Source: Acephala macrosclerotiorum (Eukaryota > Ascomycota > Leotiomycetes > Helotiales > Mollisiaceae). From it: a stretch of 64,000 bases of DNA. Where the stretch lies: assembly GCA_014904845.1 (NCBI GenBank), contig MU119249.1, forward strand, positions 228,334 to 292,333, in the 5' to 3' direction. The notes under the pieces were generated by a model. That model saw only the letters and a program-made list of their open reading frames with translations, was not told the origin of the DNA and searched no databases. Positions 41,961 to 55,410 of the stretch are shown here, piece after piece (positions within the stretch are counted from its first letter, which is position 1; the number at the start of each line of letters is the position of its first letter). The position numbers were made by a program, and so were the translations under genes.

Positions 41961-43059
41961 TCAGGTCTCGAAAGTGAGATTATCAGCAGTAGAAGCCAAT
42001 TCATCAAATTTGTGACGTCTGAAAAAATCCTCAAAGGTCACCGGCACGACGTGAGAATAGTTGGTATTGTCCAAGTCTCTCTTCAAGCGGGTTTCTTCGT
42101 TTTGGCTCCAATAGAAAAAGAACCTTTTTAATAATGTTAACTTTATGTGCCTGTTGATGCATTTTGGAGGAAATGCTTTGAAGCATTATTAAGTCATGTT
42201 GGAAAAGTAATGGCAAACTCACTTGGGCATCCAAGCCATAACATCAACAGGGTTTATCCGCAAACTCTCATGCATGCTTTGGTGCAAGTCCTCAAATGAA
42301 CCAAGATTGTGGAGATCAGGTTTATAACCGTAGACCTTGGCGAATATCTCCATGATTTCGATTAGGCTTTTGCGATCTCCGAGGACTGTTGGAATTAGTA
42401 ATTAGTCTCTTCCCCACATACTAACTCTAAAAGGCCGTAGTAGACTTACACTGCTGAATTCCAACCGCCGCCGTATCCATCGCCACTGCTGCTGTATAGT
42501 CGGCTGCAGTTCCATAAGTTGTCGACTCCCATATCTCATGGCCTGTACCCCAGTAGGAAAGCTTCTTTTGCCTTGGGTCCCAGATTTGCATAAAGTCGCT
42601 CCAGAATGTCTCCATAAAGACTCCGATGAGGATATGGATACCCTGAATATCTCTTGACTCTAGATATTTCATGATGTCTTTGCATGGATCTTTTGGAGGA
42701 AGAGCACCGTATGGGATGTTGGTAATATCAACAGAGAAGTCGCCGGCAATGTATCGTGGAACATTCTTCGCCACGCAAGCATCAATCAGAAGTTTCTGGC
42801 CCTCGGACATGAGTTCTGCGTTGCCAAGGTAGCAGCAGATCACCACATCGGCACCTGTCACAAAAGATTTTAGCGCATCCTTGTCATTGAACTCTCCTTT
42901 GACAATGTGGATCCTGGACGAAGCTGTGACGGACGGTGGAAGCTTGCTCGGGTCTCGACAGAAGCCACGCACTGAAACCCCAGGATTTTGGAGTAAGCTT
43001 TTGACTACACAACGTGCAAACTTTCCAGTAAATCCAGCGACGCCAATCGTTTGAGCCAT
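41961..43059 (-). CDS. NmrA-like / isoflavone-reductase-like NAD(P)-binding protein
   Basis: Three exons on the minus strand: 43,059-42,450, 42,385-42,223 and 42,123-41,961, joined by introns of 64 and 99 nt (GTAAGT...ACAG and GTGAGT...AAAG), give 311 residues. That is close to the 300-330 usual for the family. The N-terminus has a Rossmann dinucleotide-binding loop, VAGFTGKFA (residues 7-15), with Ala in place of the third Gly, followed by CRDPSKL and the GADVVICCYLG strand. After the first intron come FLGDRKSLIEI and later NPVDVMAWMP; the third exon begins FFFYWSQNEETR and ends in a VTFEDFFRRHKF helix. NmrA proteins are atypical short-chain dehydrogenases; some sense NAD(P) redox state and others are reductases. 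The catalytic role is not shown. Start context CTAAATGG. Codon use looks normal with no RIP scars. Confidence 0.9.
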
Positions 43060-44506
43060 TTAGAAGTTGGTGTGGTTTCAATGTCGATGAGGTTTGATGC
43101 TATACACGCAGACTTGGTTGCTAAGATGCAAGAGATGATAAATGTGAGTAGACTCGACTTCGAAACCAGAAGCCTATTTATACTCGAAATCACTGTCTCC
43201 TTGTTTCGGCATGTAATAATTGAGCAGAGAAAAGGGTTAGTCATATTCTACTTCAGTGCCTCACTTGTTCTCTGAACCCTAAATCCGCACGATAATACTG
43301 ACAAATGTAAGTAAGTTAGTCTGCGGGAGTCCGTGTATTGGTAACATGTCTTTTCTTAACTTCATCTTACAAATAAAGTGAAAGCTCGTCTGCGGAAGCC
43401 GTGACTTTCGCCTTTCAGGATATCGGTAGTAGTTTAACTGTCTTAAGACAGTTAGAACCGGCCACCGCTTTTTACAGGAGACGAACAGCAGAAAATAATA
43501 ACCAGTAAGCGAGTGCAACAGAAGAGACCGAATTCCCTAAAAAGGCCAATGCTCTCTCGGACCGCCAGAACTGGTTAGGGAAGTAACGAACTGATTCTGA
43601 TTATCCCAAGACGATTAGAATGAGAACTGTTATCACTTTTGTCCTCATTAACTCCGAATTCTTCTTCCATAATTCCTCCATTCCTTTCTACATTCACCAT
43701 GGGGTTTCTTCCATACCACCATTCAAACTCTCGCCCTCGCTAGAGCAGGCAGCAGTGCATTCTGGCAACTACGAACGTGTAATTCGAAATTTATCCCGTT
43801 CCAAAGTCCCCTTGAGCACTTCAATTATATGCCAGTCCTTACTGCAAAGACTGAATTGTAAACTGGCGTATAGTAAATGCCTTTGGACATTTTAGCTTTT
43901 AGATATAGCAAAAAAGTGATATGCCCCAAAGCATAAAAGTACTTTTGCTTGCTAAGTACCCGTGGATCCTTTATCTCAGCGACTACTGTAGTAGATCGAT
44001 CTGCAGCGCGCTGTACTGTGCACGAACGGTGACATGAAGCCCTCGAAATATTTCAACCACAAAGCACTATACTCAATGTAGAATGATTTCGAAGGGACTA
44101 TAATCTGAACTAAAAAACATAAACGAAATCATAGAAATACAGAATTAGTCTTCTCATCCTACATCTGTCATCTTTACAGACTTTGAAAATAAACCTAGCG
44201 TTATTCCCGTTATTTTAAATAAACAATACTCTTATAAATCATTTTATTTGCGTTCTAATAATAATTAAAACATTGAAAAGTATATCTTTTACTAATCTTA
44301 ATAATAACTAGAACTATAAGCGAATCACTTTTTTATTTTAATATAATTATCTTTGACAATTTTTTATTATATTTTATTACTTTTTACTCTAATAATTCGA
44401 TTCTCATTTCTTGTCGAAATAGTTTTTAAAAACTAATTAAACTTATAAAAAAAAAACGATCTAAAAAAAATTAATTATTAAAAAACATCTTTATTATTTT
44501 TTTTAT
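43060..44506. other. Gene-poor flank of the NmrA-like gene
   Basis: GC-normal sequence to about 44,200, then an AT-rich shoulder up to the retroelement edge at 44,506, as if RIP leaked beyond the repeat. It contains the NmrA-like promoter and a diverged pair of about 16 bp (gtctgcgggagtccgtg near 43,319 and gtctgcggaagccgtga near 43,389). The 91-codon frame at 43,620-43,895 has no recognisable domain and is not called. Confidence 0.5.
43435..43454. repeat. Perfect 20-bp palindrome
   Basis: TAACTGTCTTAAGACAGTTA is fully self-complementary. It lies 376 bp upstream of the NmrA-like start codon and could be a binding site for a dimeric regulator or a cruciform. Confidence 0.9.
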
Positions 44507-44673
44507 TATAACAATTTTTACTACAAAATGTACTACGATCTTAGCGTAATAAATCTTATCTAAAAAATCTATGTATATTAATACATCTAAAAAAAAAAAA
44601 TCTTAAAAAAAAAAAACTATTTAAAATAAAATACTAAGTTAAACTAATACTAGTCCACGTGACCACTTTAATA
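44507..44673 (-). repeat. Element 2 3' LTR
   Basis: 167 bp. At 24 sites it has A where the other copy has G, against one the other way, so this copy lost mostly plus-strand G (minus-strand C deaminated). It keeps an intact CACGTG at 44,656-44,661. Confidence 0.9.
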
Positions 44674-44684
44674 TCTTTTTTCTC
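44674..44684 (-). other. Polypurine tract of element 2
   Basis: Reads GAGAAAAAAGA on the minus strand, directly against the start of the 3' LTR. This is the primer site for plus-strand DNA synthesis in LTR retrotransposons. Confidence 0.65.
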
Positions 44685-47600
44685 AAAGAATTCTCTTCGA
44701 GAAACAATTAATTACTAATCGCTTACAACTAAAATAACAATACTATTAGCGTTCTCAATGAACCAAATAACAATCTATTTTTGATTAATACTATTTTTTT
44801 CATTTTTTTTATTTTTTTCATTTTCTTTATTTTTTCTATATTTTCTATTTTTTTCATTTTTTCTATTTTCTTCGATTACAATATTTCTATCAATTATACT
44901 ATTTTTCTTCTTAGTCCCAGTATTTCTTTATCTCTAATTACTATTTTACTTATTCTCGTCTTTTATAAAAATAATAATTTCAACGATAAAATCTACGAAT
45001 TGATTATAAGAAATCAAATACTGAATTTAAAACTTTTCGAAAAACTAATAATTATAGTAATTCTTTTCAAAGTTCGTATAATAAATTAAAGCGTTTTATA
45101 ATATAAATTTGTCGTCGTTACGATTATATTATTAAACGTTGAACTTGTAAAAAAACTCAAATAATTAAATAATAATTTTTTTAAAAAATATTATATTAAA
45201 TTCGTAATTATAATCGTAAATAGAAACGATATAAATTCTTATAATTATATCGTTATCGACGTCGAAAGTTTTGCGATTAACAATGATTAATAATATATTT
45301 TCAAACTTTGATAAAAAAAAAGTAAATAAAACTTAAAAATACTTTGATTCGAACTTTTTTTCGAATATTTTACGAATTTCAAGAAACTTTTCAAAGATTT
45401 CTTTGAATTGAATATTATTAAAAACTTGATTAATAGTAACAAATTCTTTGATTAGTAAATTGAGACCTTGAAAATAAATCTTTGATAATTCGATAATATA
45501 ATAAATTTGCATTTTTTCTTGTAATTAAAGTAATAAAAAGTCTTTTTTTAAAAAAGTCGTAATAATTTTAACGATTCTTACTATAAAACGATTACTCGAT
45601 TCATTTTTTGTTACAAGGTTTTTGTAAACGACAATAGATTAATCGATTACAAAACGATTAAAAAAAATTGCACGATTTTCAATAATTTTACAATAATAAA
45701 AACTATAATTTTTATTATATTTCGAGTACGGTTTTTTCTTTGAATATAAATAAATTTTATGTATTCTTTTCTCGTTACAAATTTTGCATTTATTTCTCGA
45801 ATATATTTTATTTTTATCGTATTTATAAATTTTGCAAATTTTACAATTAATATATTCAAAATACAAATAATCGTTAATATTACAAATATTGCACAATTTA
45901 CCGTTTTTGTTTTTATTATTTTCGTCTTTTTAAAATAGTCGAAACTTGGAGAATTTGAATTAAAAAGCGAGTAAAAAATATTTATTTTTCGTATATTTAC
46001 GTTTGTAATATTCGAAACAAATAAAAGCGAAATATTAATCTACGAAAATTTGATAATCGAACTTTTTGTGATTTTTTTAATTGCATTGAAAATATTCTTA
46101 GAAAGTAACAATATCGATTTCTATTAAAACGTTTTTTATTTTAATAAAATCGATCAAAGATTTCAAAAAATCGATTTTAAATTTCAAAATTTTTTAATTG
46201 TTTTTGAAAAAGTAATTCGCGAAATCAAAAATCTCCTTAGAAATAACGAATATAAATTTGTATTTGTATTTTAAAATTTAAATTAAACAACGGCATTTAT
46301 TATTAACGAATTTGAAAAATAATTTAGTGTTTAATACGAAAACGATAATAATATTTCAATTAATACTTTGAACGATTTCAATTACTAGAAACTCGAAATT
46401 AAAATTGTGAAATAAATCGAATTCAAATTGAATTATCGTAGTCTTTATTTTATAAACGTAAATCGAAACGATCGATAAATTTTTTTTAATAAAAAACTTT
46501 GTAAACAATAGTTTTTTTTGAATTTTAATAAATATATACAAAGTAATTTATTGAGTAATAGAATTGTAAATCGAGATACTAATATTTTCTTTTTTGTTTT
46601 TATTATTGAAAGTAAATACGATTTTGAAATTACTATCGATATTAAAAAACTCGTAAAAATATTTATAGAAAAATGTAATTTTTAAAAGTATTAATTTGTT
46701 GACATTATTATTTATTATTATATTTTTATAATATTTAAAAAAAAATTATTAAATTAAATTTGAAGTATACATTCTATATTACTCGTTTAAATATAATATT
46801 GAACACTAAAAATAAATTAAACATTTCAAAATAAAATATATTAAAACTTTGAAAAACGAGTTTTAAAATTTTAAATTATATATTGTACAAACAAATAAAT
46901 TTATTTGACGAATGTTTTTATTATCGATTAAAAACCAAAACGAGAAAACATCGATAAAAACGCAAATTATAATAAGAAAACGTTTCGTATTTTCGTTGAA
47001 AAATAAAATCGAAAAAGTAAAAATCGTTTATTAAAAAAAAAACTTGATTGTTTGTATCGATATAATTACGACGATATTCGTAGTACGTAAAATATTTTAT
47101 ATTAATAGTTTTCGAAAAACGTTAAATTCGATTATTTTTTTTTTGTTTATAATATTATTTGAATTGCGTTTAATATAATCTATAATAGTCTACAAAATTT
47201 TGTATTATTTGTTATTTTTCTTTTCGACGCGAAACTTATTTTATATAATTTCGTACAAAGTTATATTTCTAATTTCGAGTATAAATTTTTTGTTATTATA
47301 TTTGCGAACTTTTTTTACTAGTTTAATTTTATTGTATATATACTTTTTCAATATAAACATTAAAATTTCATCGATTTTCTCAATGAAATTTTTACGAAAC
47401 TTTGTTGAAAATTTTTTAACGTTAAAACGAAAAATTTTAATAAACAAAAAATCGAATTTAATAATAGTTTTAACGAAATTCTAGCGATTATACTCGTTTT
47501 TAATAATTAATATCAAATTATCAATATTTTTATTGGTTTCTTAAACAAATAAAATCGTATAACGATACTCGAAATTAATAATAATTAAAATAACGATCAA

Positions 47601-50600
47601 AATCGATATATAAAATTTCGTAAAAATTATACAATTTTAAATAAAAATATAATTATAAATAATATTTTTAAAAAATTCTATAAAAAAATTTTTTTAATAT
47701 AAAGTAAATTTATCGCAATATTTCTTTTAATCTTTTATTATTATACGTTTAAAGAAGTTTATAATAAGAAATTCGAGAATATTATTAAAATTTACGAAAT
47801 ATTCGATTAAATATAAAAATAAATATATTTAAACGTTTTTTTTTTTCAAGTTTTAATAGGAGTTCAAGTTTTTGATCGTGTTTTTATAAATTTTATTAAA
47901 GTATAAAAACTCGAAAACGATATTCTCGATTTTAAAAATTTTTAAAAATTTTTATTGAAAACGTTTAAAATTACAAAACTCGACATTGTAAAAAAGTAAT
48001 ACGATATCAATACGACGCTTAAAATTCTTGAAAGCGCGATAACAAAAATCAAAACAATGAAAAATAACGATAAAAATTGTATCGAGTAAAATTAATTTAT
48101 TGAAACGTTAAACGATATTATTTTAAATTTGAAATTATTATTATTTATTATTACGAGTTTTTTAAAGCGCGTTTTATTGTATTAATCGTTTGTTTATAAC
48201 GTCGATAAATTTTATAAAATTTGCGATTTTATTATAGTTTTTTTTATTGTTATTATTATCGCGATAAATATTATTTTTATTTTAGTTTTTATCGTTTTCG
48301 AGATTATTAACGTTACGAGAAAACTTGAAATTTGATTCGATATATTTTGAGTATTCGAAGATCGAAAAAAAAAATATAATTTTTATTTGATTATCGATTT
48401 GTAAACGAACAACGATTTGATTTTTTTAATTTATATATATTAAATACATTTTAAAAAAATTATTATCGAATTCGTGTATTTTAAAAAAAGTTTTTAATAT
48501 AATAATAAAAATAATAATAAAATATTATATTATTTAATTTTCGCGCGACAACGAAAATTACTCGTAAATTATAAAAATATTGTCGATTATAAATTATTAA
48601 ATAATAAAAAAATCTTTAATTTAATTTTATAAAAAATTTTTAATTTTATTAAAAACGAGTTTATTTTTAAACGTATTTAATCAAGTGTTATTATTTTCAA
48701 ACTATAGAATAATAATAAAAAAAGAAATTAAATTATTATTTTTTTTGAGATTAATAAAATTACGTGTAAATAATTCAAAAATAATAAAAATAACGTTTTT
48801 TTCGAATTTAAAAATTTTAAAATCGTTAAACGTATACGATTTAATATTAAAACGCATAAAATTTTGTTTTTTAAATTGAAATAATTTTTAGTTTTAAAAT
48901 TAAATATTTAATAATCGAATTTAGTAAATAATAGAAATTTTCGAAAATTGAAAATTTCGAAATCGTTAATTTAAAAAAGATTCAATGTAATGCGAAATAT
49001 ATAAAAAGTCTCGTTTATCTCGTTATATCGTTTTAAGAATTTTATTTTCACGAAATCTCGAGTGCGTTTAATCTCGAATATAAAATAAATTTATAATCGA
49101 AAATGTTTAATCTCGTATATAAATTGTATTTTAATTGTAAAAAAAATAAAACTATTATTATTTCGTAAATTGATTTAATAAAAAAAAAAGTAAATTTTAT
49201 TGTCGATTTTGAAACAAATAATTATATCGCGAAAAACTTCGAACGCAAAAAAATAAATTTTAAACGTATCAAGTTTGATATTTATAAATTTATCGATAAA
49301 TTCGTTAATAAACTTTATAATTTCATCGAGTATTTATTGTTTTTATATAGAAAAAGTTTAAATATTTTCAATTTTATATATTTATATAAATGTTTTTTAT
49401 TTGTTAAATACGTAATTTCAATTTTTCGTAATATTGAAAATTTTTACGATAAATAATTTCATAGAAATTGTATTTTATATAATTAGTTCAATTTCAATAG
49501 TAATATTAAAATTACTCGATTCGATTTTAACGGTTTTTGAAAAATCGTATTCGATAGATATAAAAATGGAAATTGTTGATTGAAAAACGAATATAATTTC
49601 AATTGAGATAAAACGAGATTAAATGATTTCAAAAGATGAAATAAAACGAATTTTAACGAAAAAACGTATTGAAATCGTAGAACGAAATTAAATAATTGCG
49701 ATAATATAAAAAAAATCGAAAACGACGCGTAAATCGATAACGGCGATTTCGATCTTAATAAACTAAAGAATTTGAGTACAAAAAGCGCTTGAAATAACGA
49801 GTTTATTATACGTATCGTAGTAAATTATAAAAATTGCGATTTTGATTATAGTAAAATTATCGTGAATAAAAATTTTTGTTTTAAAAAAAGTAGTAATTTT
49901 AAAATCATCGATTTCGATTGTTTTATTAAAAATTGAAAACATTTTATTAATAGTTTTAAAATATTTATAAATTTGTATTTTGAAATTTCAATTGTTTATT
50001 TAATGCGTACGATTGTAAATTGTGAAAAAAATAGATTGAAAAAGTTATTTAAGAATTTGTATATAAAAAGAATTTCGCGTTCATAGAAATTTTATTTATT
50101 GTATACGATTTCGACTAAGGAATTCTTTAATACAAAAATAATAATATATTATTATATTTGATAAAGTACATAATCGAATAAAAGCGAATTATAAACAAAT
50201 AAACGTATATATATTTAAATATAAATCGCGAAATTTGTAAATTTTTTTCGAAATTCGATATTAAATCGTTTCAAAGTACAATCGTTCGTATTTTAACGTT
50301 ATTACGAATAAAAAACTATTTTTTTAGAAATAGTTTATTATATAACGACGTATATAAAAAATTTAATAATAATATAAATATTACTCGATTTCGAATTTTT
50401 TGATTATTAATAAAACTGTTTTTTTCAAGTTTTTTATTGATTTTCAAATAATATTATAATAGTCTTATTATTTGATTTAATAAAAAAGACTTTTTTACTT
50501 TGTTTTATCAATAGAATATATTTTTTTAATTAGGATTTTTTTGATAATATAACGTTTTTCGTCGTCGATCGTAATTGATTTTAATTTCGATTGAAAGCGT

Positions 50601-50851
50601 TTGTAAAAATTTTCGAGTATTAATTCGAAATACTCGATCGAGATAATAAAGTAAATATCGATAAATTATAAGAAAAATTCAAATTTGTAAAAAAGATTAT
50701 TTTTAAATAAATCGCTTTTTTTACGTTTGATTTTAAACGATTCAAATTTGTTAAAAAAGAATTTAATATAGTTTTAAAAGTAGTATTTTTTTTCATATTT
50801 TTTATTGATCGTAAAATATACGTAATTATTGAAATTTGAAAAAGTGTAATA
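44685..50851. other. 6-kb stretch between integrase and 3' LTR
   Basis: In ordinary gypsy elements pol ends close to the 3' LTR. Here about 6.2 kb follow the last integrase motif. The part next to the LTR (44,775-44,880) is T-rich low complexity built from ttttttcatttttt-like units. The remainder is AT-rich with a few short frames, including the Cys-rich one at 45,639. It may be an extra 3' region of the element or a nested insertion; no nested ends were recognised. Confidence 0.5.
45639..45896 (-). pseudogene. Cys-rich frame with three CxxC pairs, unidentified
   Basis: An 85-codon frame holding three CxxC pairs (residues 2/5, 18/21 and 37/40) and a further Cys at 69, with many Lys and Asn. 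Paired cysteines at regular distance surviving in RIP-mutated DNA suggest a former zinc-binding domain. No family is recognised. It lies in the extra 3' stretch of element 2 and on the same strand as pol. Chance cannot be excluded. Confidence 0.25.
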
Positions 50852-51040
50852 TTAATTGTAATATATTTTTATTTTCGTTTGTATAAGTTTTATAATATTT
50901 ATAGTTTTTTTGTATAGATTTTTTCGATATTCGACGTAATTTGAATTAATTATAAAATTAAAAAAAGTAGTTTTAGCGGTTTTATTATAGAGTAGTTCGT
51001 AAAAAGTAAATTCGATAAATACGTTTATAGAAATATTCAT
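50852..51040 (-). pseudogene. Integrase C-terminal segment of the gypsy Pol relic
   Basis: Contains FTFYELLYNKTAKTTFF, which fits the 'SPFELLYGrkPR' stretch that ends the integrase core in gypsy elements, followed by a long helical region (YRKNLYKKTINIIKLIQTKI) typical of the segment before the linker. In the same frame as RNase H and RT. Confidence 0.7.
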
Positions 51041-51586
51041 ATAAAATTGAATATACGATAATAATTTCTTTTAATCGAATTGATTATATTTGCTTTTTAG
51101 AGTACAATAGAAAGTATATATAAAAGTTTAAATTGTTCGTTTTATTTGATTATTTGCAAAAAAATAATACGCGATCGTAAAAATTAATTTAATTTATATT
51201 AAAGTAAAAAGTTTAATTCAAAAATCAAATATAAATTTGAAATTACGATTTGAAATAAAAATATTAGAAAAGTTTTAATTATTTTAAATATTCTCGAAAT
51301 ACGTAATCGTTTAATTTTTTGTAATTTAAATTTTTTTTTTGATTAAATATCGAATGTATTTAGTAATTTTGTAAACGAAAATAAAAATTATATTATTGTT
51401 TTTTTTCGAAATTAATAGACTTTTTATGAAATTTATATAAATTACTAAAAAAAGTTTTATAAAATATTCGATCGATTACAAAATTTTTTATAATAAAATG
51501 CGTTTTAATTTAATTTTGAAATAAACAAAGTAATTTGAAACGTATTTTAAGAGTTTTTATTTTATTTTAAAAAAAAAAACGTATTC

Positions 51587-51916
51587 TCATAAAATGTAAT
51601 AAATTTTGTTAGTGTCGATATAAATTATATCGTCGTGTATTATTTTGAAAAACTGAAAAAAATACTTTCGAGAAATATAGAGTTTTTCGCGATTTTCGTT
51701 TTGAAAAAAAAATAATTTGAATTTTACGTTATAACGAAAATAGTATAAAATTGGAAAAAGATTATTTAAATTACTTTTTGTGCGTTTATAGATTTTTATC
51801 AATTTTTTATAAATTTTGAAAAAAGATAAATTCAAAAAAAAGTTTCTAGTAATAAATTTGAAAAAATTCGAGTAAATATATAAAATTGAGATTAAAACGT
51901 AATAATCGTTAAACAA
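51587..51916 (-). pseudogene. Integrase zinc-binding segment of the gypsy Pol relic
   Basis: Open for 109 codons. REKLYISRKYFFQFFKIIHDD matches the LyIPr.l..e.l...HD pattern of the HHCC domain with the second His position changed. Beyond the stop at 51,587 the same frame still reads KTLKI and an FQN-type block where the paired Cys of the motif would lie, now largely lost. Confidence 0.72.
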
Positions 51917-52273
51917 TTGAATTTGATATATTGCGAAAAATTCTAGTGAAATGTTTTCGATTTTAAGTAGAGAAATTAATAAAATTGTTATAATTATTTG
52001 AGAAATTAGTAAAATATTTTTGAGATTTGATAGAGGAAATAAAAAAAGTTTTAAATCGATAAAATTTTTTGGAGATAAAAGATTTGGTTTATTAAAGTCT
52101 ATTAAAGACTCAAGTATTGAAAACTTTAAAATCGATTATATTGCGACGATTTTCGAATGAGTTTATATCGAGTAAACGTCGACGTATTATATGTAGATTA
52201 GTTTTTTATATAATTAATTGCGAGTTTAAATGTATTGGATTTAAACGAAGTTTTGTTTGAAGATCAGAAAACG

Positions 52274-52504
52274 CTAAAAAAAAAATACGATAGTTTGAAA
52301 TTTAAAAAAAATGTTTTTAATTATTTGTAATAATATATTAATATTAATATGTGATTTTTTTAATCGATAAATGATTTGTATACGGTTTTGATATTTAGAG
52401 AAAAATAATCGCCAATTTGCGAATTTATTTGAACGTTTTAAAAAGATAAAATCGTTGTTTTTAAACGTGTTAACAATCGCGCTATAGTCGATATAAACGA
52501 TCAT
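52274..52504 (-). pseudogene. RNase H segment of the gypsy Pol relic
   Basis: Open for 76 codons. Starts IVYIDYSAIVNTF, aligning with the family's iiYTDHsAIV stretch. Then come FANWRLFFSKYQNRIQIIYR (usual form NlRLvra.qylsqF.ldirY) and LKKSHININIL (usual GKsNivpDaL). The next family member in order, integrase, follows in the same frame. Confidence 0.75.
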
Positions 52505-53370
52505 ATTATTATTGTCTAGAAAATGTAGTAATTTTTGAAGAATTCAAATCAATATATTCGTTTTTAGTTTCGTAGACCAATAATTTTATTTAATAAAATT
52601 CAAATTTTTCGAGAAAAATAAAATTAAACGTTTAATTTCGTTTTTATTTATTTAATATAGTACAATGTCAAATTTTATTTTTTTATTGTCGTTTATATAC
52701 AAAATAAAAAAAATTTTAAAATCAAAAAAAATTAATTGAAAATATTCGTACAAATAGTTTTATAGTATTTTTTATATATATTTAACGTTATTTAATAATA
52801 GATTTTCAAATTCGTTTACGAACTCGATCAAATGTTTTTTAATATAACGATTTTAATTCGATTTTTGAATGGAAAAAGTTTTGAAATTGCGTGTTTTCAA
52901 AGTTTAAAACGATTTAGAAATTGTAATAAAATGTGAAACGAATTTCTAATAATAATCGAAAAAATCAAGTTTATATTTGAATTATTTTAAAGTAATAAAA
53001 AATTGTAAAACTCTAATTATTTCGATTTTTTTTTTTATTGTATTTAATTTGAAACGATTAATTCAATAGTTTAACGTTTTTAATTTAAATTACGCGAAAT
53101 AATATTTAATGAAAAAAAATATTATATTTGATTTGTAGAATAAATTGAAATAAGTAAACAGATGATTAATATAGAATTTAATGTTTTTAGAGAAAATAAT
53201 AATATTGTCGATATAAATAAATACGAATTTCTAAAAGTATTCGTCGAAGATTTGTTTTATTCGATATTGAAAAAAAATTGAAAAAGTAATTAAATTTATA
53301 ATATTGATTGTAAATTGTTTATATTTACAATAGAAAATTATGAAAACGGTTTTTTAGCGATTTTTGAAAC

Positions 53371-55410
53371 GAATTTTTTGTTGAAAAAAACTTTTGATTA
53401 TATTAAAATAAAAAAAAATAATTGAACTTTTTATCGTTTTGAAAATGTCGTTTTATTTCGATAAAGAATAAATATCTAGAAATATTTTAATGTTTACACG
53501 TTTAAAATCGACGATTAATTTGAGTTTATTATTTTACTAAACTAAGAAAATAGAAAAAGTAATTAGTAAAAATTTTCTCAAAGAAATTTTTTCGACGATA
53601 TCGATTTTATTAAAAAAATCGAAAATTTTATTCGTTTTAATATAATTTTTTTTTGATATTTCGAAAAAAACTTATTTCAAATTATTAAAATCGACGTTTT
53701 CTTTAAAAAGAATAAATATTTTTATTTTATTATTGAAATTATTTAAATCGAGTTTGAAAAAACGTACATTTTTTTTGAGAATTTGAATAATGCGAATATA
53801 ATATTTATCGTTTCAAATTGTAAATATATTTACTTGAGAAAAATTCGATAAAAATTTTTTAAACGAAATAATAAAATAAAAATATTTATTTAGTTTTTTT
53901 TTCTTCGTATTTTTGATTATTAAAAACAAACTTTAAAACATTTCAATAAACTCGAAATAAATATCGATATTATTGATATTATTAAAAATTTTATTAAAAT
54001 AATTTAATATATTCAAAATTTACTTTATTCAAAGTTTAATAAATAATTACTATTTTAATAATATAAATTTAAACGCGAAATTTTTTTTTTTTTTTTATTA
54101 AAACAAAAATTCGAATTTTCTTTTTTTGATACTTTAATCGATCGAAATCAATAACGCGTTTTATTTATATAATATTTAAACAATTGTTTTTAAATATAGT
54201 ATTTAATAAAAAAATATTATAATCGAAAAATTTTACGACGTAAAATTCGATTATAAACTAGAAAAATTCGTCGTTCGTCGTTAAAAATCGAATAAATAAA
54301 TAAATGAAATTATCTATTTATAATTCGAAGTTTATATTAAAAAAATTAACGATTTTAGAATCTTTGTATAATACGACGTCGAGATAAAAAATATAAAATA
54401 TATTTTTGATTATAAACGAGATATTAATATTAGTATTTAAACATTTTTCGAAAGTCTTTTTTTTCTCGTTATATAATACAATTTTCGCACTCGTATAATA
54501 AATATATATTTTACTATTTACGTAATATACGCTTTATTTATTTTTAATTACGAAAAAAAAAAACTTTTTAAATCGATCAAAAAAGTAATTAATAAATATA
54601 AATTGTAATTGCAATAAAAAGTAATTATTATTAGTAATTTGAATAACGATTGATTTTTTATTAATATTTTCAATTGTTAACGAAAATAAATATTGTATTA
54701 AAAAAAATTTATTAATATTATTCGCGTCGCAAAAATAATTAAATAAATTTTTATTTAATATATCGAGTAAACTAGTAATAAACGCAGAAATCGAAAATGA
54801 AAAAATAAAAAATTAAATTTTTTTTATTATTTTGTAATTTTTAATTGTTTTTGAATTTTTAATAGTATTAATTAATAATACTAATTTCAGATCGTTTTAT
54901 TGCGTTATTGTAATAATAAAACGAGTAATATAAAAAATGTTTAAAGTAATAACGATAAAAATTTTATTAAAATATTTCAACGATAGATTATTATTTTCGA
55001 GTAATTATTCGATTCGTTTTTCGAATTGAAATTCGATATAAAAATCGTAAAAATCACGTTTTTCGTTTAATGCGAATCGTAGAAATCTTATTAAATTAAA
55101 TAAATTTGTTAATATATTTAATAAAGCGATTTATTAATTAGAATTAAATCGTATAAATATATATCGTTTTTCGAGAGTTTATTATTTGTATAGTAAATCG
55201 AGACAATTAGTTTCAAAGTATCAATAGAAGTCGATAAAGTAAATAAAAAAAATCGAATAATTTTTTTATTTTTATTATTATTTTTAGAATTATATAGATA
55301 TTGAAAATCGATGTAATTTGAATTGCGACAAATAGTGCAAAGATAACGAGATTTGAAAAGTATAATTAGAATTATTACGATAAGAATTTGAACCGGAGAT
55401 TGAACGTTTA
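53371..55410. other. Element 2, upstream of the RT core
   Basis: AT-rich with almost no non-CpG C on the plus strand. By position it should hold the RT fingers and protease; no motif was read. Confidence 0.45.

Larger units (their letters stand above)
50852..53370 (-). pseudogene. Gypsy Pol relic: RT, RNase H and integrase in one frame
   Basis: All recognised blocks share one minus-strand register. RT: QYRIKQIFDEYF then FIYID-N-IIIFS, the YxDD box at 53,204-53,215 reading YIDN, so the second catalytic Asp is lost (GAC or GAT to AAT). RNase H C-terminal part: 52,504-52,274. Integrase HHCC region: 51,916-51,587. Integrase C-terminal part: 51,040-50,852. Over 2.5 kb there is no net frame change, only stops, as expected from point mutation without indels. 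Pol polyproteins of this kind copy element RNA and insert the DNA. The RT active-site change and the stops make it inactive. Trp-to-stop changes dominate because the coding strand lost G and kept C. Confidence 0.85.

Noticed and set aside
43620..43895. 91-codon plus frame beside the NmrA-like gene
   Set aside because: No domain, no splice partner and ordinary chance length for this GC content.
44781..45089. 102-codon plus frame rich in Phe and Ile
   Set aside because: It starts in T-rich low-complexity DNA beside the 3' LTR; this is a composition effect.
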